Position numbers and translations under genes: made by a program. A stretch of DNA of 64,000 bases from Nitzschia sp. pyKryTriq1 (taxonomy: Eukaryota > Bacillariophyta > Bacillariophyceae > Bacillariales > Bacillariaceae). The stretch is taken from contig OY101119.1 in NCBI GenBank assembly GCA_956465555.1, forward strand, positions 1,465,594 to 1,529,593. Direction: 5' to 3'. Positions 53,535-63,457 of this stretch are shown piece after piece. A model generated the notes under the pieces. That model had not been told where the DNA came from and made no database searches. It saw only the letters and a program-made list of their open reading frames with translations. Within the stretch, counting starts at the first letter, position 1, and every line of letters begins with the position of its first letter.

Positions 53535-55510
53535 GATTGTTGTTGCCTATAGAATGGCAATGGCAAAGGCCAGTAGCACGCGTTTTTTGTTGTGGTGCCG
53601 GGTCGAGATCTTTTTGTGGTTGCGAAGAATACAATCAATCCATCATCCATCATCCACAAAAAAGAAAGGGCTCTCGCCTGAGAGGAGGATGTCTCTCCCC
53701 CGGCTTCTTGGCTCATCTATCGGTACGGTACATACAGGTACCGAGGAACGTACCAGTACCGGTACATAATGTAAACCAGCACTGTAGACTGGCGTACCGC
53801 CGGTACAGTACCTGGGGTACCTACTGTACCGGTCGCACCGGTACGAGTACGAGTATCTTCGCCCTTCGCCGGCCCTTCTTCGCCGCTACTTGGAGTAGGC
53901 GAGGCGGACGAAGGAAGGACCCTGGAGTGGTTTCCGATCAGAGGCGAACCTGAGTTCTCATCCCCCAAAAAACTGTCGAGCCAGTCGAGCCTGACAATCA
54001 CGTTCCTCGTCACTCGATACCTCTAACTACTGTGTGCACACTCTAGAGTTTCAAAAACTGATTCAAATCAAACAGAAGGATAACACTATTGATCTTAGAA
54101 TGTCAGATAGACTGTGTCAAAAAAGATTGGTGCTCTTAGCTCTTTATCCCTTCGTATTTGATGTGATAGTAGCAGTGAATCATTTTTCAAATTATTTTAT
54201 CATGTTACTACCTTGAATTCCATTTATATCCATTTTAGATCCATTAAATCTGTCGTGGTATCGTTGTTTGGTTGTGTCGTCGTATTGTTGTTTGGTTGGG
54301 TCGCGTGGGCAGTGTCATTTTGGTGGGGGGTAGTGGCTATGCTTGTCAGTGTTGGTTTGTTTCTCATCTTTTCCTTTCGTTTCTTATTCTTGTCATTTTT
54401 GTGCTTCGCTATCAAATCAGCCGGCGGAATGGGACATATTTCGTCTTGAAGTTCGGGCGGAACATACTGTCGCCACTTCGTCCCGAGTTCAATTTGTTTG
54501 ATGGGTGGTATCCCTGGGGTGGCATCTAGAGGCCTGAAAAAAGGCCATAGCGGCCCAAACTCATGTCGCACCTGAAAACATTGGCCTAAAACAGTAATTA
54601 CTTATACATGCCACTTTATACGGAACATTGACAATAAGTGTGTACATGACATATTACTATCAGCCAATACACAACCCGCTACGTCACAGTCCCACAACTG
54701 CAAAATAAAAGTTTCCGCGCTGAATGAAAATCCTCAACTCTAAATACTAAATTCCTTCCCGCACCTCTGCAGTTTTTCTACTGCAACAGCCGCACATAAA
54801 CTGCAAACCACCTCCTTTTGCGCCTAACCGATTATCCGCCCCCTAAAATTGACCCTGTACATTCCCCTTTACACCTATTTTCCATGGTTCCGGGTTGTGT
54901 TGGTACTGCCAGGAAACAGTCTGTATGCCAGGATGACTTCTTTGTGGTATTGAAAAGCTGGGTCAAAGATGAGCTGTTTGAGAAGGTAAAGTTCCTTTAC
55001 AACCTAACTTTCGAACTACTAGGAATCTGAAGACAACCAAAACATCTATGAAAAGCTCCGGATCTGTATATTCTAATACTGGCAACCTCCAAAAAGTCAT
55101 TTTTTAGTCCTTTTTAGCCAACCTGGCTGATTTTAACTTGAGCAGTCTTAGATGTCACGCCCTGCCTCTCTAAATGAATCATCGAGAACTTTTTAACTTG
55201 TATGTGCCTTGTATGTATGTGCATAGCTCTAATAGTATTCTGAGTGCTTCAAATTATTTAGAAGGAAGTATCGCTGGCGATAGCGATGATAAAATGTCGT
55301 ATGATTGTCACATCTTATATGTTTTAGTGTCTCACAATCGCCCAAGTACAGTACCGTTATATACTAAATACGAAGCAAGTACGAAGTACCGATACCATAC
55401 AATACAATAATAATACTGCGCACATGAAAAGTCACAAAGCAATCTTTCTCACAAAGTTATCATTATTTTTTACTTTTATTCCAGTCGAGGACAGCAACTA
55501 CTAGTCTACC
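53535..55510. other. Large divergent gap with GTAC cluster and two coding-like islands
   Basis: GTACCGGTAC-type words fill about 53715-53850. On the minus strand 54224-54571 a frame reads WRQYVPPELQDEICPIPPAD preceded by GIPPIKQIELGTK, with a possible acceptor (TTTTCAG) just before its start. On the plus strand, 54884-54989 reads GCVGTARKQSVCQDDFFVVL then KSWVKDELFEK. Both look like single exons or remnants of genes I cannot complete. The first could belong to a mobile element. Confidence 0.3.
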
Positions 55511-57925
55511 ATGCACGAATTCGCAATTGCTCAGAACCAGAAGCACCATGAGGCATCTGGGTATCACCCTGTGGACTACAAGGCTATGCAAAACCCTTCT
55601 ACCATTCCCGCCAATACAGCGCTTCCCCCGATCCGTAGGATCAACAACCATCTGCCACCGAAGAATTTCAGAATGCCGTCGGTCCCTCGGTCTGAGACGG
55701 GTCAGGCCAAGCCTAATTCTAACTTTGTGAAAGAAAATATCAATCGTCAGACTAGATTCCTTGATGGTGAAAGTGTAATGAATCTCAGCCATTCGGGATC
55801 GGGTTCCGACAGCGAAGACGGATCTTACACTGACGACGACAGCGACGAGCAAACGACATTTTCGTATATCGAAGATGAGACGCCTCCAACAAACTTCAAC
55901 TGCATGAATTCACTATTTTTGCCTGCGTCCAACGATCAGGAGATGAATGATGCTGCTATTATCCGCTGCCATAGAGTGGGGCCAAGTTCTGCTGAGCTTC
56001 AGCTAAACATCCCTCTACCCGCACATTACATGAACCACCGCCTTCCCCCCATCAATGAGGGGGGACACGGTGGTGGATACATGGACAATGTATGCAAGGC
56101 GCCAAGTTTAAATTACAATCCTGTACTTTTTGAAGAGGCTGTTGTCGAGATCGACCCTTTCAAGCAATACCGAGAACGGATCGCACCTCAATTCTACGAA
56201 TCTCTAATCGAAGAGGATTCGGACGAAGATGCAGATAACGGGGACAGTGAGGATGAGAATGATGATGATTCTGTCCGTCAACGGGATGACTCGCAGATCT
56301 TTGGATACTTTGATGCTCAACGAAGTGCAATGCAACAAGCAATCTATAACGGCATTGTCCTTCAATCCCCTCCAAGCCAAATATTTGTGACAGAGTCGAG
56401 TTGCACAAGCGTAACTCCTGCATTGGCGACATCTGAACAAGGAAGTCAAGAAGTGCTCAATTCTATTGAGTTGAGTATCGGTGGATCTTCTGACGTCTTC
56501 TCTCGTCCTGAAGATGGCCAGGACTCGTCGCTGAGGAAGCATCTTCGCGAGGTGGTCGAGATTGGAAATGCCGCCCCATCCAAAAGCAATGACCATCCCA
56601 AGCACGTCATGTCGACGCCTTCTTCGTATGCTCCATCGACTCAAGCATTCTCAAAACATATGGAATCGGCTCCGAGCATGGATGAATCATCTCACCCCTC
56701 TGTGAACAAGACGCGGCCGCCGGTCGTTAGCTCAAAGACTCTGTTTTCGGTGACTGAGAACGATGATGGAAAGAAAAGACCTGCAAAATATTTCGACTCT
56801 ATTCGCAAGTGTAACTCGCCCCTTGAGCAGAGGGGCGAAAATTCTTTTTCAGTTACCTCTCATGCTGCTACTAGGCAAACACCGTCAATTCTGGCTGAAG
56901 GAGCTTATCGACATTCTTTGGCTGCATTTCCTAGTTTTGATGAGCCAGGGCGAATCACGAGCAGGCCCGGTATTGAAGCGAAGGAACAATCGACCCTTGA
57001 GCAAGTTTTGGAAAATGAAAAAACAACCGTATCAAATGATCCTATTGAAGATTTAGGCGAAATATCTTTGCTTCCTACCAACGCCGGAAAAGTGAGCCGC
57101 GAGAATGTCCCTGACGACGAAACCTTTGGCATATCAAGTCCAACCGCTAGGTTCGCCAGGGCATTCAACGGCTTCGTACATGAAGAGGATGGCCCCGCCG
57201 ATGAAAAGATCGGCTTCTTATCTCCACAACCGAGTCCTTCCTATCCTTCAACGTCGAAACCTTTTGATTGTGAGTCCAACGAAAATATATCGACGCGTGC
57301 GGAGACTCTAAATGTGAGATATCTAAATGAGAACACAAAACAAGTCAATATTGAGTCCAAAACCCAAACTACGAATCCGACTTCACAAATCTCCACGGAG
57401 AGCGAGAATGAGATGATCCAAAGAAAATTCAGTGCTCCTTCGAAAAGCCCCGGTGGCTCCCACGGTCGCTTTTCAATTAGACCGATCTTGGAGGAAACAT
57501 CAAAATCGAATGTGAGAACCAAGATTTACGAGACAAGTACCGAGGTTGAAACCTCAGAAAAGTCCAGTCGAGAGCTGCGCAAGGATCGCATTCGGACTTT
57601 TGATTCTGTGCGACCTGCTCGTTCGCCCGACCTCGTTTCCATGCTTGACAGGGTATCAATTGATGCTTCTCGGAGAAGTCAACCCAATATTCTTGATGAG
57701 AATGTGCAATCCAATCAAATTGTCGATGTCCCCAGTATTGGTTGTTCCAGTCTAAGTCCATCACCCGAACATAATAGATTCAACGGACAGGATGGTGCAA
57801 GTGATGAAGTAGTACCGGATCTTGACGACTTGATGGAATTTCATAGTTGCGATGAGGATTTCTTCACGTTGAGCCATACAAGGAGTGAACAATTTTCATC
57901 CGTGTCCTCGAATGTATATTGTTAA
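55511..57925 (+). CDS. Large intrinsically disordered acidic protein
   Basis: Single exon, 804 residues from an ATG at 55511 (MHEFAIAQNQKHHEASGYHP). A pyrimidine tract and AG lie about 25 nt upstream (TTTTTACTTTTATTCCAG), so a 5' UTR intron is possible. The protein is Ser/Asp/Glu-rich throughout, with short acidic runs (DSDEDADNGDSEDENDDDS), many SP and SxD sites, and few hydrophobic stretches. A short Pro-rich segment (LPPIRRINNHLPPKNFRMP) near the start recurs in reduced form (HRLPPINEGG). No known domain, signal peptide or membrane segment. A phosphorylated scaffold is a guess. Confidence 0.75.
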   Translation: MHEFAIAQNQKHHEASGYHPVDYKAMQNPSTIPANTALPPIRRINNHLPPKNFRMPSVPRSETGQAKPNSNFVKENINRQTRFLDGESVMNLSHSGSGSDSEDGSYTDDDSDEQTTFSYIEDETPPTNFNCMNSLFLPASNDQEMNDAAIIRCHRVGPSSAELQLNIPLPAHYMNHRLPPINEGGHGGGYMDNVCKAPSLNYNPVLFEEAVVEIDPFKQYRERIAPQFYESLIEEDSDEDADNGDSEDENDDDSVRQRDDSQIFGYFDAQRSAMQQAIYNGIVLQSPPSQIFVTESSCTSVTPALATSEQGSQEVLNSIELSIGGSSDVFSRPEDGQDSSLRKHLREVVEIGNAAPSKSNDHPKHVMSTPSSYAPSTQAFSKHMESAPSMDESSHPSVNKTRPPVVSSKTLFSVTENDDGKKRPAKYFDSIRKCNSPLEQRGENSFSVTSHAATRQTPSILAEGAYRHSLAAFPSFDEPGRITSRPGIEAKEQSTLEQVLENEKTTVSNDPIEDLGEISLLPTNAGKVSRENVPDDETFGISSPTARFARAFNGFVHEEDGPADEKIGFLSPQPSPSYPSTSKPFDCESNENISTRAETLNVRYLNENTKQVNIESKTQTTNPTSQISTESENEMIQRKFSAPSKSPGGSHGRFSIRPILEETSKSNVRTKIYETSTEVETSEKSSRELRKDRIRTFDSVRPARSPDLVSMLDRVSIDASRRSQPNILDENVQSNQIVDVPSIGCSSLSPSPEHNRFNGQDGASDEVVPDLDDLMEFHSCDEDFFTLSHTRSEQFSSVSSNVYC

Positions 57926-58780
57926 AAAACAACAACCTTCGGTTTTATTGTGCCGATTCTTCGGGGGAAAATACCACAAGCAAGGCATGTTAGCATGCAA
58001 TTACCGGTACTTGTAGACAATAAATAAGCTCAAAAATACCATATGCCCTGATCACAATAATAATAATATTATTATTATGTTCATGACGTTGGGTCGAACT
58101 AATCGTCAGGAAACGACACAAGCGACTGAAAGCAAACGAGTACTCTACTAGAGAGAGATTAACCATCAAGCAAACATGAAGAGAAAACGGTAGGACTGTA
58201 GAAATCGATTCGAAGTCCTCCAAACGAGTATTCCGTGTCCATCCCTTGGGACATGATCCGCAGCGGGGGATGGGTGCTGCCACCCGCCTTCCCAAGATCC
58301 GAAACAGAACAAAATCAAGAAGTTGTCCATTACTACTTTAAAAGAAGTGTCCTGGAATTATTGTCAGAGAGCATACCATGAATAGTCAAATACTCCATAA
58401 TCATGGGAGCTAGTCTACAAGTAGCATCACCACTCTACAGTAGCTAAGAACAAAGGCTGTGCGTGGGTCTATTATTGTACCGCCGGTACTTGTACGGTAC
58501 CGGTACATTACCAGTGAGGAAACCCCGCGTGCTTTTACGCGCGCTGCGAAAAAACGGCATCACTACTTGTTATATGCAACAGCATCACTTTTGGGCACCG
58601 TTGCCAGCAAGCGCAACGCGCCACAAGCAACAACGTCGGCGGTCGGGGGCAGTTGGCAAACGCTCTCTTGACCCTCTCTCTACACTTGTTCCTCTTGTTA
58701 GTTTCTGTTGCACTCCTCGTATCCCTTCCGTCACCGCACTACTTAAGAGTCTTGATTGGCATTGGCTTGATACATTGACT
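57926..58780. other. Intergenic region and leader, no separate gene
   Basis: An AATAATAATATTATTATTATG palindrome-like tract lies near 58058-58078. GTACCGGTAC words lie at about 58478-58506. The frame of the RecN gene is open from 58463 but begins at GTG; the ATG at 58574 would add a Lys/Arg/Ser-rich leader of 69 residues. Confidence 0.35.
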
Positions 58781-61174
58781 ATGAACGGTGGCGGCTTTTT
58801 CTCTGTTGCTGTTGTCCTCTGGGCGTTTGTGCTTGCAAATCACTTTTCGATAGCCATAAATGATTGCATCTGCTTCCAGGGTGGATTGTCGCCAAGGCTC
58901 GATCGAAGATGTATTTCTCCCTGCTGGACAGCGTTGCATGATAGCCCTTCGAGTTCCAGTGCCAGTATCAGTTCCGAGACTGAATCGACGCCTCTGAGCC
59001 ATATTTCGAGCATACGGTGCAAGAATTTCGCAGGTATCGTCGGGGACGATGGCGGGGATCTCGAGTTGCTCTTCGACATGCCAGGGGGCTCTGCTTCGAA
59101 CAATTTTGTGTGTGTTAGTGGCGAGACGGGAGCTGGAAAGTCTCTGTTGATTTCCAAGGTTGTGGATCTGGTGACAGGTGGAAAAGCTTCTGCGTCCCTT
59201 TTGCACGATCCAACGCCAGGTGCATGCACTAGTGTGGAAATTGGTTTGAAGCTATGTAATTCGGATCACGTGAATATGGTGAGACAGAACCTAGAAATAA
59301 TGAACGTTGATCCCCAAACAATCCTGGCAATGGATGAGTGGAGCGGAAAACCTGTATGTCTTAGTCTGAAACGGTCGCTCACTTTCCACTCTAGTCGGGG
59401 GAAAGGACGGCTCAAATCAACTTGCTATCTCAACGACCAGCAGGTGTCGTTGAAGATTCTGAAGGGGGTTGGTGCTCCTTTGCTACCGGTAGTTAACGCT
59501 CCAGTGGCTGCCAGCGCGCTAGGGCGAGCACATTCCAGAATTTCCATGATCGATGCCGGTGTCTCTTCCGATCTCTTGCGTCGGGTCAGTCACCTATGCA
59601 AAATCTACAGAAAACGTCGACGGGATTCAGAGCGACTAAACCAAGAGCTCGCAAAAAGAACTTTACCTGTTTCCATGAGTCAGGACGGAGAAAAGAATGT
59701 GGAACTACTGATGCATTGGATTAATGAGCTTGATGGTTTTGGACGTCGAATCGTCGATTTAGCACGGTCTCTCAGCAACGGTATGACGGACTCCGAATCT
59801 GCACTGGGTCACTTACTTGACGAGATAAGCCAACTCGATTGGATGGACAACGACAACACCAAAGGTGGGTTCAGTTCTGCACTTTATCGCAGTCTATTGG
59901 AATTATCTAGTCAGTTGACACTGATGGATGAAAAATTGGAAGCATCCCTAAAGGCACGAGAATCGGTTGGATCCTTGTCCTCTCCTGAGTCGGTAAGAAC
60001 AGCTCTGGAACGCACCCGACACCTACTGCTCGATGTTGGTGAGCAATCGGCGACGGACAAATCCAAAGTGACGGCGGCTACCGAGAGGGCGCATGACTTG
60101 CTGAATCAAGTAGAGACAGCCCTGGGCGAGTGTTCCGCATTCCTGGAGGATGAGGACAATGGGTTGTTGGCCGTTCTTCAAAATGAGAGGGGTGCTTGTA
60201 CGGTTTCCTCTGAGGCGATTGGGGAGTATCTACTCGAGTGGAACACCTTGGCGCGGAAGCACGGGGTATCGTCGTATCTTTTGCCATCCTGCCATGCATC
60301 ATTGCGTCAAGAGTTGGACGGGAATTTTGAGGCACGGACACTTCTTCCCAAGGCACTAGCAGCTGAAAAAGAGGCCCTTGCCGAGTTGGTACAAGAATGT
60401 GGAATTCTTTCTCGGGCGAGAGCTGCAGTTGCCGAGAGACTCTCTCATTCGGTTTCTCGACGGCTTCCTTCCTTGGGGATGGATTCCAAGTTCTCGGTAC
60501 GCGTGCAGCAAGCAGCGGATTACAACCTGGGCCTTCTTGGTGTCGATGAGATTGATTTCTTTCTCTTCCACAACTCGGGAGTCGGATCAAAGGACGATGA
60601 GAAACAAGTTTCTAACAAGCGTGGTGGGAAAGTGGAACTAGTCGCCAGTGCTGGTGAACGTGCAAGAATTGTGTTGGCGCTGGAATGTGAAGTGCCCGGA
60701 TCGATTCGTGCCCTTTGTGTCGTACCACCTACCGCTGACTACAACTCAGTCCAACTATCGTCAGCACTGCCTGACGATATGTTTGTGGCTCCTACAAGTC
60801 GCCCTGTCACTGTCATCTACGATGAGATTGATGCCCATGTCGGTGGGCGTGCCTCCGTTGCGGTGGCGCAAATGCTGTTGGAACAGTCGGAATCCTGCCA
60901 GATATTGAGCATTACTCACAGTGCCTCGGTGGCCGCCACGGCCAACGTGCACATTTGTGTACAAAAACAGGAAAGCAATGGTCAAACAGTCGTATCCGCA
61001 ACTCCAGTTGAGGGTGTAGCTCGATTGAAAGAGTTGGCGCGAATGGCATCCGGAGACATGGCTATGGAAGAAGCCGAGTCTTTTGCGGAAGCCCTACTTC
61101 GAGATGCTGCACTCAACCGACAAGCAAGTACTCGTTTGAAAAATCAAGATGGTCACTCGACTGTTGTCTACTAG
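58781..61174 (+). CDS. recN: RecN-type DNA repair ATPase, possibly organelle-targeted
   Basis: Single exon, 797 residues from the ATG at 58781 (MNGGGFFSVAVVLWAFVLAN), chosen because it begins a hydrophobic signal-like segment; an upstream in-frame ATG at 58574 is the alternative. The RecN/SMC head is split as in the family: Walker A GETGAGKSLLI (~residue 115), a long coiled-coil middle (KRRRDSERLNQELAK, ALERTRHLLLDVGE), an ABC signature-like ASAGERARIVLALE (~625), Walker B TVIYDEIDAHVGGRASVAVA (~680) and the H-loop ILSITHSASVAATANVH, with the C-terminal VEGVARLKELARMASG. The canonical SGGE signature is altered to SAGE. RecN aids double-strand break repair in bacteria; a plastid or mitochondrial role here is inferred from the N-terminus. 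Confidence 0.83.
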   Translation: MNGGGFFSVAVVLWAFVLANHFSIAINDCICFQGGLSPRLDRRCISPCWTALHDSPSSSSASISSETESTPLSHISSIRCKNFAGIVGDDGGDLELLFDMPGGSASNNFVCVSGETGAGKSLLISKVVDLVTGGKASASLLHDPTPGACTSVEIGLKLCNSDHVNMVRQNLEIMNVDPQTILAMDEWSGKPVCLSLKRSLTFHSSRGKGRLKSTCYLNDQQVSLKILKGVGAPLLPVVNAPVAASALGRAHSRISMIDAGVSSDLLRRVSHLCKIYRKRRRDSERLNQELAKRTLPVSMSQDGEKNVELLMHWINELDGFGRRIVDLARSLSNGMTDSESALGHLLDEISQLDWMDNDNTKGGFSSALYRSLLELSSQLTLMDEKLEASLKARESVGSLSSPESVRTALERTRHLLLDVGEQSATDKSKVTAATERAHDLLNQVETALGECSAFLEDEDNGLLAVLQNERGACTVSSEAIGEYLLEWNTLARKHGVSSYLLPSCHASLRQELDGNFEARTLLPKALAAEKEALAELVQECGILSRARAAVAERLSHSVSRRLPSLGMDSKFSVRVQQAADYNLGLLGVDEIDFFLFHNSGVGSKDDEKQVSNKRGGKVELVASAGERARIVLALECEVPGSIRALCVVPPTADYNSVQLSSALPDDMFVAPTSRPVTVIYDEIDAHVGGRASVAVAQMLLEQSESCQILSITHSASVAATANVHICVQKQESNGQTVVSATPVEGVARLKELARMASGDMAMEEAESFAEALLRDAALNRQASTRLKNQDGHSTVVY

Positions 61175-62379
61175 CTGCTGAAAGGAAAACACATTTGGAT
61201 TTCAATCTTCCACAATCTGGAAGATCCAAGCGTCGGGGCTTCGGGTTCTCCTTAGGATTTGCGCGGTTGCTATAAATATGGCATATTTTTACTTCAGACG
61301 AGAGTCAACACAGATAAAATGGACGGGACATGTGTGTTACTATTGCTATTCATACGGAGCAACCAATTAATGCTAGCCATCTTGGGGTCGAATTGGATCT
61401 CTCCACCTCTAAGGCATTTTCGTGACCAGCAGACCACGCACCCATGTCAGGGTTGCAAGGCGTTCAGCAACAGCCTCACCAAGCGTGAAGCTAGATACTT
61501 CTCGTTTCGCTCAGAATCAAAACTAAATACGTCAAATACTCGTTTTATTGATAAGGATCCCTAATCTAGATACTAAAGAGGTCTACTCTCTCTAGTAGCT
61601 AGTAGTAGAGAGAGGAGGAGGAGTAGAATGAAGTCGTCCGTACTCGTAGAGAGACATTCCTTCGCCCACGACGACTCCTTTGGCCCCTCGCATGTAGCAA
61701 TCCGGGACGTCACATCCCGCTTTTGGCCTGACCGCTAACTTCTAGTAGTCGGGAAGCTACCCTTTTCTCTTTCAAACGAATTTTGCCATACCTCCTGCCA
61801 TACCCAAACAGACATACGTTGTACAGCAGTCATGTCAGGGCACTACACACCAAGCAAGTCGGGCAAACACACAATCCAACACAATAGCCACCAATTCACA
61901 TTCGGGCACGCGATAGCGCTAGTAGAATAGGCATTATTTTATTTTCGAGCACGCGATAGCGCTAGCTAGTAATAGACATTATTCTGTTTTCCTCCACGCG
62001 ATAGCGCTAGTAAAAGACATTGTTTTGTTTTCGTTCACGCAATAGCGCCGAGTCGAACCACAATATGGCGTGGACTCGAATTGATTTGGTCAAATAGTCT
62101 GGCCGTCGGTCGTGAGTCATGGGAGCCGTGATGTGTGATTGGGTGGTCATCGCTTCTTATTGAAGTGCCGATGCGACGATGACCCAACGCATGCCGCAAC
62201 TCATCTCGACTTGCTGTTACCGATCGATGGCTTGTATGGCTTGTTAATGTTGTTATAATCTTGTTTACTTTCCTATCTTGTAAGACTGTTTCTATTTGGT
62301 TTATCAGACCCAGTAGCTACTGACAATACGCTACATTAACGATACATCTCTCAACTACAAGAGGAGAATGTGCTTCCAA
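61175..62379. repeat. Intergenic region with a degenerate ~43-bp tandem repeat
   Basis: The word CACGCGATAGCGCTAG occurs at 61907, 61950 and 61995, and as CACGCAATAGCGCC at 62036, so the period is 41-45 bp. Each unit also has ACATTATT and TTTTGTTTTCG-like parts. CTAG words lie at about 61578-61620. No gene. Confidence 0.65.
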
Positions 62380-63030
62380 CTGAGACGATCCATGGCCGCA
62401 ATGAGATGGACAGTCATGCCGATACTTGTGTTCTCGGTAAGAACTGGATCATCATGGAATATACGGCGAGAGAGTGCGACGTGTCGCCATACACGGAATC
62501 GTAGGAGGCCGTCAAGAACGTTCCAATTGTGACGGGAGCTACTGCATGGACCGATCCAGAGAGTGGATTGGATTACATTTTGATAATCCACGAAGGACTG
62601 TGGATGCCGGAGTTGGTCACGCATTCGCTGATTAACCCCAACCAGATGCGGGCATACGGCACCACAGTGGATGACAACCCGTTCGGTGGCCCAATGCAGA
62701 TTAAGGTGAACGATGATGCGGCGACAATCCCAATGCAAGCGGCGGGGACTAACATTTATTTTGAGACCAGGACACCGACGCAGCGTGAGTTGGATAATTG
62801 CCCGCATTTGCACCTTACATCAAAGCATCCGTGGGGATCCACAACAAGTGGAGTTCCCAAAAGTGTCCGCAGTTCGCAGGGATGCGGCAGAAGTGATTGA
62901 AGAAGACGACTGGCAGACGCAGGATTCGGACGAGATTTACAATGTGGACGGTTTCTGCCGTCGCCTTTTGGCTGAGCATTTGATTGGAGAGGATCACAAG
63001 AAAAGGCTAGAGATCGTAGAAGTACGTTCG
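62380..63030 (+). mobile_element. Fragment of an LTR-retroelement polyprotein (protease region), Copia-like
   Basis: Protein-like blocks MDSHADTCVLGKNW (an aspartic-protease-type D-[ST]-[HG]-AD motif), VTGATAWTDPESGLDYILII, HSLINPNQMRAYGTTV and PQQVEFPKVSAVRRDAAEVI, with DEIYNVDGFCRRLLAEHLIG, follow in order on the plus strand. From memory, this order matches the region before the integrase in Copia-like elements common in diatoms. The copy is broken, with perhaps two or more breaks, and no LTRs are visible around it. It looks old compared with the element at 34757. Confidence 0.6.
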
Positions 63031-63457
63031 TACGGAATCTTTCTGTTCTCTGTTCAACAAAAGACAACTCTCGCTATCGGTTTGTCTGTTGAAAGGTCTT
63101 TTGGGTACCTGGTACCCGTCGGGAAGACTCAACTTTATGCTCCTTTGTACCAGGTCTACACAAATCAGCGTAGCCTGTCCTATTTTTGTCCTGTGTGTGA
63201 TTCAAGGTTACCCCTGAAATCAACGTCCAGAATTTCCCCCCGTCGCACGCCCAAGCGCGTTTGAACGACGGGGAAGTTAGTGACAGCTCTAACCCAGGGA
63301 GTTGTTTACGAGTATTCATCCCTGCTCTATCTAACCGCACCGCACCGCCCCCAAACACCTGGCTATTGGCACAACCTTAACCTTGACCTTGTGTGTTGCG
63401 TTGTCATCATCACCCCGACCGCACAAGTTCTTGTACTCGTAACAAAAGCCGTGTCCC
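63031..63457. other. Intergenic region, no gene seen
   Basis: Leads into the COG1 gene. Contains one GGTACCTGGTACC word at about 63105-63117. Confidence 0.35.

Noticed and set aside
61907-62050. CRISPR-like array of short repeats
   Set aside because: Units are degenerate, spacers are similar to each other rather than unique, and the genome is eukaryotic.
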